64,000 nucleotides of DNA, from contig NZ_QXDC01000004.1 of assembly GCF_003550065.1 (NCBI RefSeq), positions 620,001 through 684,000 of the forward strand, given 5' to 3'. Positions 28,062 to 35,953 of the stretch are shown in pieces (position 1 is the stretch's first letter; every line of letters begins with the position of its first letter). A program made the translations under genes and the position numbers. Origin of the DNA: Hephaestia caeni (GTDB lineage: Bacteria > Pseudomonadota > Alphaproteobacteria > Sphingomonadales > Sphingomonadaceae). The notes below the pieces were generated by a model that worked only from the letters and a program-made list of their open reading frames with translations, searched no databases and had not been told where the DNA came from.

Positions 28062-28892
28062 ATGCGCTTTGCGGGCAAACGAGCGGTCGTAACCGGCGGC
28101 GCATCGGGAATAGGCCGTGCGACCGCGCTTCGTCTGGCCGAGGAAGGCGCCGAAGTGCTGATCGGCGACGTCGATGAAGCAGGCGGCGGCGCGCTCGCGC
28201 AAGGCTCGGGCGGGCGCATCGCCTTCCAGCGTACCGATGTCACGAAAGTCGACGACATCGCCGCCCTGGTCGCCGCGGCCGATGCCGCGGGCGGGCTCGA
28301 CATCATGGTCAACAATGCCGGCGCGGGCGGCGCGCGCGATCCGATCGACACGATCAGCGCCGACGATTGGGATCGCACGCAGGCACTGCTGCTGCGCTCG
28401 GTGGCGATGGGCATCCGCCACGCCGCACCGTTGATGGCGGCGCGCGGGGGTGGCGCGATCGTCAACACCTCGAGCGTGTCGGCGCTGGGCAGCGGCTATG
28501 CCCCCACCGCTTATTCGACCGCCAAGGCAGGCGTGCTCCACCTCACCAAGATGGCTGCCGCCGATCTCGCGCAGCACCATATCCGCGTCAACGCGGTGGT
28601 GCCCGGCTTCATCGCGACCAACATCTTCACCGCTTCGCTCGGCATCGCGGGCGCGGCGCAGCAACAGGCCAATGCGATGATCGCCGCGGGCGCCGCCAAG
28701 GCGCAGCCGATCCAGCGCACCGGTACGCCCGAAGACGTGGCCGCCGCGATCGCCTTTCTCGCCAGCGACGATGCGTCGTTCATCACCGGCACCTCGATCC
28801 TCGTCGACGGCGGGCTGACGATCGGCCCGCGCCATAGCTGGGATCCCGACACGCCCTCGCTGTTCGCCGCGCTGGAAGCCTTCGCCAAATGA
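28062..28892 (+). CDS. SDR family oxidoreductase
   Basis: 276 aa from ATG 28062, chosen because GGAGAG lies just upstream; in-frame ATGs at 28044 and 28050 would add up to six residues. VVTGGASGIGRATALRL (dinucleotide site), NNAGAGGARD, Ser in NTSSVSALG, YSTAK catalytic Tyr/Lys, SILVDGG near the end. An acidic residue in LIGDVDE suggests NAD preference. The stop overlaps the symporter start (ATGA), so its substrate may be what the transporter imports. Confidence 0.9.
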   Translation: MRFAGKRAVVTGGASGIGRATALRLAEEGAEVLIGDVDEAGGGALAQGSGGRIAFQRTDVTKVDDIAALVAAADAAGGLDIMVNNAGAGGARDPIDTISADDWDRTQALLLRSVAMGIRHAAPLMAARGGGAIVNTSSVSALGSGYAPTAYSTAKAGVLHLTKMAAADLAQHHIRVNAVVPGFIATNIFTASLGIAGAAQQQANAMIAAGAAKAQPIQRTGTPEDVAAAIAFLASDDASFITGTSILVDGGLTIGPRHSWDPDTPSLFAALEAFAK

Positions 28893-30352
28893 GCGCCGCC
28901 AGCGCGACCCCCGCGCCGCGCCGGGTCAGCAATTCGACGACCTTCGCTTATGCCGTCGGCGCCGCTGCCTACGGGATCAAGGATTCGGGCTTCGGCACCT
29001 TCCTGCTGCTGTTCTACAATCAGGTGGTCGGGGTGGCGCCGGGGACGGTGGGCTTCATCATCATGTGCGCGCTGGTGTTCGATGCGTTCATCGATCCCGC
29101 GGTGGGCGCGCTATCCGATCGCACGCGCAGCCGCTGGGGGCGGCGCCATCCGTGGATGTATGCCGCCGCGCTGCCGATCGCGATCGGCTGGCTGCTGCTG
29201 TGGAACCCGCCCGAAATGTCAGATGGGCTCACCTATGTCTGGCTGTTCGTCACCGCGGTGCTCGTGCGCTCGGCGGTGTCGTGCTACGAAGTGCCGTCGC
29301 AGGCGCTGACCCCCGAGCTGACCTCGGATTACGACGAGCGCACGCGGATCACCGCATGGCGCTATCTGCTCGGCTGGGCGGGTGGCCTCATCATGCTGCT
29401 GCTCGCCTATCAGGTGTTCCTCACCCCGCGCCCCGGTTACGAGAACGGCCTGCTGCGCGCGGGCGGCTATCACGAAATGGCGCTGGTCGCCGCGGCGCTG
29501 ATGGTGGTCGCGATCCTGTTTTCGGCGATCGGCACGCATCGCGAGATCAAGCGGCTGCCGCGCCCGGTGATCGAGCGCCAGAGCTTCACCGGCCATTTCC
29601 GCGAGCTGGCGCAGACGATGAAGAACCGCGCCTTCCTCGTCCTGATTCTCGCCGGCATGTGCGTCTACACCAACCAGGGCATCGGCTACGCGCTGTCCAA
29701 CTATCTCTACAGCTTCGTCTGGGAATTCAGCGGCCGGACGTTCGCGATGCTGCCCTTCGCGCTGTTCGGCGGGGTGATCTGCGCGTTCGTGATCGCCCCC
29801 CTGATCGGCCGCCGGACGAGCAAGCCCAAGGCCGCCGTCTGGCTGGTGGCGGCCAATGTCGTATTCCTGACGATCCCTTATTGGCTACGGCTGGCGGGCG
29901 CCTTCCCCGAGGTCGGCTCGCCCCTGCTGGTGCCGCTGCTGTTCGCCCTGATCGTCGTCCACACCGCGTGCAGCGTCTCGGCGTTCATCCTCGGCGCGTC
30001 GATGATGGCCGATGTCGTCGAGGAATCGGAAGCGCGCACCGGGCGGCGCAGCGAGGGCGTGTTCTTCGCCGGATCGTTCTTCGTCCAGAAATGCACCTCG
30101 GGGATCGGCATTTTCTGCGCCGGGCTGATGCTGCAATTCGCGCACTTCCCGCAGGGGGCGCATCCGGGCCAGGTGCCGGTGGCGACGCTCGATCGGCTGA
30201 CGTTGATCTATGCCGGCGCCTATGTCGTGCTCGGGCTGGCGGCGGCGTATCTGTTCACGCGCTTCCCCTTCGGCCGCGCCGAACACGAAGCCCGCCTCGC
30301 CCGCATGGCCGCGAGCGCGGAAGCCGAGGGCGCACCGCACGCGGGGGCGTGA
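28889..30352 (+). CDS. GPH-family sugar/cation symporter (MFS)
   Basis: 487 aa with about 12 hydrophobic helices. The FNQVVG-like LLLFYNQVVGVAP, FDAFIDPAVGALSDRTRSRWGRRHPWM and YEVPSQALTPELTSDYDERTRITAWR segments are the diagnostic motifs of the glycoside-pentoside-hexuronide family (MelB-like). It imports a glycoside or related solute with H+ or Na+. Overlapping start with the SDR gene. Confidence 0.9.
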   Translation: MSAASATPAPRRVSNSTTFAYAVGAAAYGIKDSGFGTFLLLFYNQVVGVAPGTVGFIIMCALVFDAFIDPAVGALSDRTRSRWGRRHPWMYAAALPIAIGWLLLWNPPEMSDGLTYVWLFVTAVLVRSAVSCYEVPSQALTPELTSDYDERTRITAWRYLLGWAGGLIMLLLAYQVFLTPRPGYENGLLRAGGYHEMALVAAALMVVAILFSAIGTHREIKRLPRPVIERQSFTGHFRELAQTMKNRAFLVLILAGMCVYTNQGIGYALSNYLYSFVWEFSGRTFAMLPFALFGGVICAFVIAPLIGRRTSKPKAAVWLVAANVVFLTIPYWLRLAGAFPEVGSPLLVPLLFALIVVHTACSVSAFILGASMMADVVEESEARTGRRSEGVFFAGSFFVQKCTSGIGIFCAGLMLQFAHFPQGAHPGQVPVATLDRLTLIYAGAYVVLGLAAAYLFTRFPFGRAEHEARLARMAASAEAEGAPHAGA

Positions 30353-30376
30353 GCGCCTAACCGAACCGGCCGACGT

Positions 30377-30931
30377 TCAGGTCAACGCCTTCCCGAAGAC
30401 GTGCGAGATTTCGTGGAAAGCCTGACGTTCGAAGAAGGCATGCGCGCGACAATTGTCCTTGCCGCTTTCGAGGAAAATCCATTGCATGCCGCGGCGGCGG
30501 GCTTCGCGGTCGATTTCCGCCACCATCCGCGCGCCCAGCCCGGACGATCGCTGCGCCGGCTCGATCGAGAGATCGGCCAGCGTCGCGAAGCGCGTGCGGC
30601 GGCCGATGGTCCATTCGACGATCGCGGCGCCGACCAGCGTGCCGTCGGCCCCGCGCGCCACGAGCAAGCCGGTTTCATCGCCCGGGTCGCGCAGATCCTC
30701 GACGAAACGGCTTTCCAGATCGCGGCGCCAGGTGACGCCGTCGTCGCTCAGCCCGCCCTGGATTTCGCCGTGGCTTATGTATCGGGCGTCCCCGCCGATC
30801 GTGTGGGCGAAGAAACGGGCAACCGCTTCGGCGGTGGCGGGGCTACGATCCCAAAGGAGATCAACGCGCGCATCAGCGGGCCGCGCAGCACCGGCGCCTC
30901 GACCGCCCTTTCGCTCGTCTTGCTCAGCCAT
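30377..30931 (-). CDS. GNAT family N-acetyltransferase
   Basis: 184 aa from ATG 30931 (GGAG ribosome site 8 bases upstream). The core shows LVGAAIVEWTIG, ATLADLSIEPAQRSSGLGARMVAEIDREARRRG (acetyl-CoA pyrophosphate loop, here R-x-x-G-x-G-A) and the late FFERQAFHEIS motif. Substrate unknown. The first 50 residues overlap, in another frame, the 3' end of the upstream membrane-protein gene by 157 bp. Confidence 0.8.
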   Translation of the reverse strand: MAEQDERKGGRGAGAARPADARVDLLWDRSPATAEAVARFFAHTIGGDARYISHGEIQGGLSDDGVTWRRDLESRFVEDLRDPGDETGLLVARGADGTLVGAAIVEWTIGRRTRFATLADLSIEPAQRSSGLGARMVAEIDREARRRGMQWIFLESGKDNCRAHAFFERQAFHEISHVFGKALT

Positions 30932-31659
30932 CGTCCGATCTCCGTACATTGCATGTGGCCGGCCACGGCCTCGTAAAAGGCCTGCTTGCGGGCGCGGTCG
31001 CGTTCTTCCTCGTCCGCCGCACGGGCGGGCGCGCTTTCTCCATGGGCGGCGAAGATCGCGCTGCCAAGGTCGAAGATGTCGCGCACGTCATCGGTATAGT
31101 TGCAGCGGAAATCCTCCCACATCTCGCGGAAATACCAATCGTCGAGCGTATCGTAGAACCACGCGACCCAACTGGCGAAAACCTGGTGCTCGATGATGTT
31201 CTGGCGGCGAAAGCGGGCACAGATTTCGAACAGGTTGAGCGTCTGGAAATAGAGATTGTAGGCGATCTTGGCATCCGGCATCGCGGCCAGCCGCGCGCGC
31301 TCGGCGGGCGCGGCATAGACGGTGCGATAGGGGTGAAGACGCGCCTCCATCTCCGCTTCGTATTTGAACACCTCGCTCGATGCGATTTCGAGGTTGAGAT
31401 AGGCGTTGGATTTTTCGATCCGCGCCCCATCCGCCCGCGCGCCGCGGTTGAACCAGAAGGCGACAAGGAACGCGGCCAGTGCGATCGCCCCAGCCGCGAT
31501 CGAGATCAGATCGGGCGTGGTCAGCGGCTTAAGGTCGAAACCCGGCCCGCGCGTGACAACCAGCCAGCGTATCACCGCCATCGTCGCCAGCACGCACAGC
31601 GCCGCGATCGTCAGCCGCGCTGCCGAAAACAGCCAGCGCCAGAATGAGGTGTCCTGCAT
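30775..31659 (-). CDS. Membrane protein of unknown function (DUF4760-like)
   Basis: 294 aa: two N-terminal hydrophobic segments (LTIAALCVLATMAVIRWLV, LISIAAGAIALAAFLVAFWF), then a soluble helical domain with FQTLNLFEICARFRRQNIIEHQVFASWVAWFYDTLDDWYFREMWEDFR. The layout, two helices plus a Trp/Phe-rich helical domain, resembles DUF4760-type proteins; weak assignment. The last 50 residues (Pro/Ser-rich) overlap the GNAT gene, so the true end could be earlier if a frameshift is present. Confidence 0.6.
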   Translation of the reverse strand: MQDTSFWRWLFSAARLTIAALCVLATMAVIRWLVVTRGPGFDLKPLTTPDLISIAAGAIALAAFLVAFWFNRGARADGARIEKSNAYLNLEIASSEVFKYEAEMEARLHPYRTVYAAPAERARLAAMPDAKIAYNLYFQTLNLFEICARFRRQNIIEHQVFASWVAWFYDTLDDWYFREMWEDFRCNYTDDVRDIFDLGSAIFAAHGESAPARAADEEERDRARKQAFYEAVAGHMQCTEIGRWLSKTSERAVEAPVLRGPLMRALISFGIVAPPPPKRLPVSSPTRSAGTPDT

Positions 31660-31815
31660 GCCCGCCCCCCTTCGCGAACCGAAAGCGTGCCGAACATGCA
31701 GGTAATCGGCCGCGCCAGCAAACTAAACGACTGCCGCGCCCGCCGGGGGGCGATCAGGTGCTATTCCGCTAACGGCGAGCCTCCGGCCGCGCCGATGGCC
31801 CATGCGCACCCGGCA

Positions 31816-32172
31816 TCAACGGCGATCGCGAGTTACGACTAGCGCGTCGTCGATTACCCATCCGCCATCCTTCTTCTGCAAGCGGGCAACCTGATAGGAA
31901 TTTCTGGTCCCGTAGCGAATCGTGAACCGGCACGTCACCATCGGTGAATCACCCGGAAGCGCGTCGCCGCAGATCACGTCCGAAACCCCGTCGATCAGCA
32001 TGGTGTGAATCATGGTGATCTCGTCGGGATGGTCGACGGAAGCCTGGGCGGACAGAGCGTAGACGAGATCATCATCCCACGCTTTCACTGCGGCCATAAT
32101 CTCCTGATCGCTCGGACATAGCTGAGGGGAGGCGCATCTTGTGACAGCGGCCATTATCAGAAGGAAGGGCAC
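31816..32172 (-). CDS. Exported hypothetical protein
   Basis: 118 aa from GTG 32172 with GGAGAG six bases upstream. A short hydrophobic N-terminus (MPFLLIMAAVTRCAS) with Cys13 suggests a secreted protein, perhaps a lipoprotein, although the lipobox is poor. The C-terminal half is beta-rich (MVTCRFTIRYGTRNSYQVARLQKKDGGWVIDD), like small NTF2- or lipocalin-type domains. Not recognised. The 156 bp between this gene and 31660 hold nothing I can identify. Confidence 0.55.
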   Translation of the reverse strand: MPFLLIMAAVTRCASPQLCPSDQEIMAAVKAWDDDLVYALSAQASVDHPDEITMIHTMLIDGVSDVICGDALPGDSPMVTCRFTIRYGTRNSYQVARLQKKDGGWVIDDALVVTRDRR

Positions 32173-32300
32173 GGTTTCTCTCCACGCTCATGTCGAGCGT
32201 AGCAGCGAGGGCGCTCCCATGCCAACATTCCCACCTTCCCTCGCGATCCCGCGTGCGGCGACCCTCGGCTTCCGCGCGCGCTGCCATCCGGGCTCCTCGC

Positions 32301-33731
32301 TCAATCCACCCGTTTGAGCGTCCCCTTCTCCTGCTCGGGCGCCTTTTGCCCTGTCGTCGGGATCGGCGGCAGCGGCAGGTTCGCCTCGGCATAGCGCGCG
32401 AGGTGGAGCGCGCCACTGGTGTCGGGCAGGCCCGGCGGGGGCGCGGGGCGGTCGCCGAAGCGGAAGGCGCGCGTCATGTCGCCGAAGGTCCGGCGCCGCC
32501 AGCCGGTGATGTTGGGCTCGCGCACCCCGGTAAACGCCTCGAGGAAGCGCAGGATCGAGCTATGGTCGAACGGCTCGCTGCACACCCAGCCGCCCGCCGT
32601 CCACGGCGAGATCACGATGCACGGCACGCGAAAACCGCCGCCGATCGGCAGGCCGCCGACGAACTCGCCCGGCGTGCCCGCGGGCGGCACCGGCGGCGGC
32701 ACGTGATCGAACAGCCCGTCATTCTCGTCGTAGCACAGGATGAACGCGGTCTTGGCCCACACGTCGGGATTGGCCGCGATCGCATCGAGCTTGCTCGCGA
32801 TGAACTCGGCACCGGCGGCGGGCGAGTATTTGGGATGTTCCGAACCTTCGTTGGTCGGGCATAGCCACGAGACCGCGGGCAGCCGGTCGTTGATCGCGTC
32901 ATATTCGAACTGCCCGTCGGACACGATCTGCATCGCCTTGCGGTAGAGCGGCGAGGTCACGGGCGCGTCCGCGAACTGGCGGAAACCGCGCAACATGTTG
33001 AACGCGAAGCCTTCGGTCGCGTGCTGATAGACTTTCCAGCTCACCCCGGCCTGTTCCAGCCGCTCGGGATAGGTGGTCCAGCTTAGCGACCCCGGCGTCA
33101 TCTGCGAATTCTTGGTGATCGGCCCGCCGTGTCGCCCCTCGGGATCGATCATCCCCGTCATCCAGTAGAGGCGGTTGGGGCGCGTCGGCCCCATCACCGA
33201 GCAGTGATACGCGTCGCAGACCGTGAACGCCTCGGCGAGCGCATAATGGAAGGGGATATCCGCGCGGCCGAAATAACCCATCGTATAGGGGCCGTTGACG
33301 CCGTCCGCGCCGCGATGCGCGGGCAGCCACTGGTCCATCTTACCGCCGTTCCACGCCTGATGCTGCACCGACCATTCGTGGCTGGTCGACGGGATCGCCT
33401 GCGCGGCCGTCGTGAAGCTGTCGAGGTGGAAGGGCAACAGATAGCCGTCGGGGCTCGCGGAATCGGGCTGGTGGAAGACGCTTCTGCCCGTCGACAGCGT
33501 CAGCGCGTCCCGGTCACCGAACCCGCGCACGCCGGGCAGCATGCCGAAATAATGGTCGAACGAGCGGTTTTCCTGCATCAGCAGCACGACGTGCTTGATG
33601 TCGTGGAGCGACGGCGCACGCTTGACCCCGGCGGCGAGCAATTTCTGCACATTGGGCGGCATCAGCGCGGTCGCCGCCGCCACCGCGGCCGCCTGCGCGC
33701 TGCCTTTCAGCAGCCGACGGCGCGTGAACAT
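32301..33731 (-). CDS. Tat-exported phosphoesterase (phospholipase C / acid phosphatase family)
   Basis: 476 aa from ATG 33731. The Tat signal MFTRRRLLKGSAQAAAVAAA is clear. The mature protein has HVVLLMQENRSFDHYFGML, SVMGPTRPNRLYWMTG, ILCYDENDGLFDHVPPP and SPWTAGGWVCSEPFDHSSILRFLE, the conserved metal/phosphate-binding blocks of the bacterial phosphoesterase family that contains non-haemolytic PLC and AcpA. It likely releases phosphate from phospholipids or phosphomonoesters in the periplasm or outside the cell. The short C-terminus lacks the extra domains of Pseudomonas PLC. Confidence 0.9.
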   Translation of the reverse strand: MFTRRRLLKGSAQAAAVAAATALMPPNVQKLLAAGVKRAPSLHDIKHVVLLMQENRSFDHYFGMLPGVRGFGDRDALTLSTGRSVFHQPDSASPDGYLLPFHLDSFTTAAQAIPSTSHEWSVQHQAWNGGKMDQWLPAHRGADGVNGPYTMGYFGRADIPFHYALAEAFTVCDAYHCSVMGPTRPNRLYWMTGMIDPEGRHGGPITKNSQMTPGSLSWTTYPERLEQAGVSWKVYQHATEGFAFNMLRGFRQFADAPVTSPLYRKAMQIVSDGQFEYDAINDRLPAVSWLCPTNEGSEHPKYSPAAGAEFIASKLDAIAANPDVWAKTAFILCYDENDGLFDHVPPPVPPAGTPGEFVGGLPIGGGFRVPCIVISPWTAGGWVCSEPFDHSSILRFLEAFTGVREPNITGWRRRTFGDMTRAFRFGDRPAPPPGLPDTSGALHLARYAEANLPLPPIPTTGQKAPEQEKGTLKRVD

Positions 33732-33800
33732 GGATCCCTGGTTCTGCCTCGGCACGCGCGCCTCCCTGTTTCGTGCGGGCATCGCCGCATCTCTGTTTGA

Positions 33801-33822
33801 TACGAAAACAGAATAAATCGTA
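33801..33822. promoter_or_regulatory. AT-rich divergent control region with inverted repeat
   Basis: An unusually AT-rich patch (about 33795-33835) between the divergent phosphoesterase and M61 peptidase genes contains TACGA-N12-TCGTA. It is a possible promoter/operator for both; no protein can be assigned. Confidence 0.3.
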
Positions 33823-33915
33823 TTTATCGTCTGGTAAAGCCGCCTTCCGGCCCCGCTCTGGACCCCCGGTGTCGCACGCGCCTATGACGGTTCGGAGAAG
33901 CAAAACGGGGGATAT

Positions 33916-35784
33916 ATGAAGCGGCATATTCTGGCGGGGACGGTCCTCGCGCTGATGGCGGGGACGGCACAAGCGCAGGCTCCCGCACGCGATCCGGGGC
34001 CGAACGCCCCCATCCGCTACGACGTCCGCTTCGATAATGCCGCGCATCACGAGGCGCGGATCAGCGTCACCTATCGCGATCTCAAGCCCGGCCCGGTCAC
34101 CTTCCGCATGGCCCGCTCATCGCCGGGGCGCTACGCCGTCCACGAATTCGCCAAGAACGTCTATTCGGTCACCGCGACCGACAGCGCGGGCAAGGCGGTG
34201 CCGATCACCCGCCGCGATCCGTATAGCTGGACGGTCGCCGATCACGACGGCACCGTGACGATTCGATACACGCTCTACGGCGATCGCGGCGACGGCACCT
34301 ATGCCCAGATCGACCTCACCCACGCGCATCTCAACATGCCGGCGACCTTCATGTGGGCGGTGGGCTATGACGATCGCCCGATCCGCGTGACCTTCCATCC
34401 CTTGCACCCCGACTGGAAGATCGCGACCCAAATGCCCGCAGCGACCGGCGCCGCCAACACCTTCTGGGCGCCCAATTTCCAGTATTTCATGGACAGCCCC
34501 ACCGAGCTTTCGGATTTCGCGCTGCGCACCTGGCAGGTGCCCGGCCCGGGCGGCAAGGATTACACCTTCCGCCTCGCGATCCACAGCCAGGACGACGACG
34601 CCGATATCGATCGCTTCGTCGGCATGGCCAAGGCAGTCGTCGCCGAGCACAACAAGGTATTCGGCGGCCCGCCCCCACTCGATTTCGGCACCTACACTTT
34701 CATCGCCGATTACATGCCGCAGATTTCGGGCGACGGGATGGAGCATCGCAACTCGACGATGATCAGCCAGCCGCGCTCCTTGAAGGCGGCGGATTTCGGC
34801 CAGATCGACACGCTGAGCCACGAATATATCCACGCCTGGAACGTCGAGCGGCTGCGCCCCGCAGGGCTAGAGCCGTTCGATTATACGCAGGCCGATTCGA
34901 CGCGCTCGCTGTGGTTCGCCGAAGGCTTCACCCAATATTACGGCCCGCTCCTCATCCACCGCGCGGGCGAAAGCAGCCTCGACGACTATCTCAAGACGCT
35001 CGGCGCCACGCTCAACTACGTCGTCAACGCACCCGGCCGGGCCTATGGCTCGCCGCAGGAAATGAGCCTGCGCGCGCCCTTCGTCGACGCCGCGACCGCG
35101 ATCGATCCGGTCAACGGCAATATCTTCACATCCTATTATCCGTATGGCGCGATCATCGGCCTCGCGCTCGATCTGACGCTGCGTGAACGCTACAAGCTCA
35201 GCCTCGACGATTACATGCGCCATATGTGGCAGCGCAACGGCGCGGCGCAGGTCGATTACGCCCCCGCCAAGCCCTACACGCCCGAGGATCTGCAAGCCGG
35301 GCTCGCCGAACTGACCGGCGACCCCGCGTTCGCCAAAACCTTTTTCGACGCCTCGATCCGGGGCAGCGCGCTACCGGATTTCGCACCGCTGCTCGCGCAA
35401 GCGGGGCTGGTGCTGCGCGCCGCCAACCCGCAACACGGTTGGCTGGGCGCGAGCCGGGCCACGATGGCGGGAGACACGCTGACGCTCGATCAAATCCCGC
35501 TCCCCGACAGCCCGCTCTACAAGGCAGGGATAGACAAAGGCGACATGCTCGTCAGCCTCGACGGCGCCGCGCTCGCGAGCGCCGACGCGTGGAACAAGGC
35601 GCTTGCCGCGCTCAAGCCGGGACAGGAGGCGAGGCTCGTCTATCGCAACCGCACCGGCGAACGCACCGCGACGCTCAAGGCCGTCGCCGATCCGACGCTG
35701 GAGGTAGTGGCCACCGAAGCGGTCGGCGGTACGCTGACGGCGGCACAGAAGACGTTTCGCGAGGCGTGGCTGGGCAAACAATAG
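33916..35784 (+). CDS. M61 family glycyl-aminopeptidase with PDZ domain
   Basis: 622 aa with Sec signal peptide MKRHILAGTVLALMAGTAQA. The zinc motif is H302-E-Y-I-H306 in LSHEYIHAWNVERLRP, with Glu336 (WFAEGFTQYY) as third ligand. N-terminal beta domain (about 25-180) and C-terminal PDZ (about 490-585, LYKAGIDKGDMLVSLDGAAL) match the M61 architecture. It is periplasmic and in known members cleaves N-terminal Gly or Ala. Followed by an M1 peptidase on the same strand. Confidence 0.93.
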   Translation: MKRHILAGTVLALMAGTAQAQAPARDPGPNAPIRYDVRFDNAAHHEARISVTYRDLKPGPVTFRMARSSPGRYAVHEFAKNVYSVTATDSAGKAVPITRRDPYSWTVADHDGTVTIRYTLYGDRGDGTYAQIDLTHAHLNMPATFMWAVGYDDRPIRVTFHPLHPDWKIATQMPAATGAANTFWAPNFQYFMDSPTELSDFALRTWQVPGPGGKDYTFRLAIHSQDDDADIDRFVGMAKAVVAEHNKVFGGPPPLDFGTYTFIADYMPQISGDGMEHRNSTMISQPRSLKAADFGQIDTLSHEYIHAWNVERLRPAGLEPFDYTQADSTRSLWFAEGFTQYYGPLLIHRAGESSLDDYLKTLGATLNYVVNAPGRAYGSPQEMSLRAPFVDAATAIDPVNGNIFTSYYPYGAIIGLALDLTLRERYKLSLDDYMRHMWQRNGAAQVDYAPAKPYTPEDLQAGLAELTGDPAFAKTFFDASIRGSALPDFAPLLAQAGLVLRAANPQHGWLGASRATMAGDTLTLDQIPLPDSPLYKAGIDKGDMLVSLDGAALASADAWNKALAALKPGQEARLVYRNRTGERTATLKAVADPTLEVVATEAVGGTLTAAQKTFREAWLGKQ

Positions 35785-35790
35785 CGCCCG

Positions 35791-35890
35791 GTCGCCCTCA
35801 CCCTTCCGCATCTTCGATTCTCCCTCCCTCTCCCACTGGGAGAGGGAAGGGGCCCGCTCGGCGCAGCCGAGTGGGAAGGGTGAGGGCGAC
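35791..35890. repeat. Family C palindromic repeat
   Basis: Outer arms GTCGCCCTCACCCTT / AAGGGTGAGGGCGAC, inner arms around CTCCCTCTCCCACTGGGAGAGGG. It lies between the M61 and M1 peptidase genes. A second copy is at 54741-54835 inside the his operon. Confidence 0.8.
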
Positions 35891-35953
35891 CGACCTCCAC
35901 TTTTCTCACCCTCACGATGCGCCTAGGCTCGCATCATCCCAGCCGATATCAGG

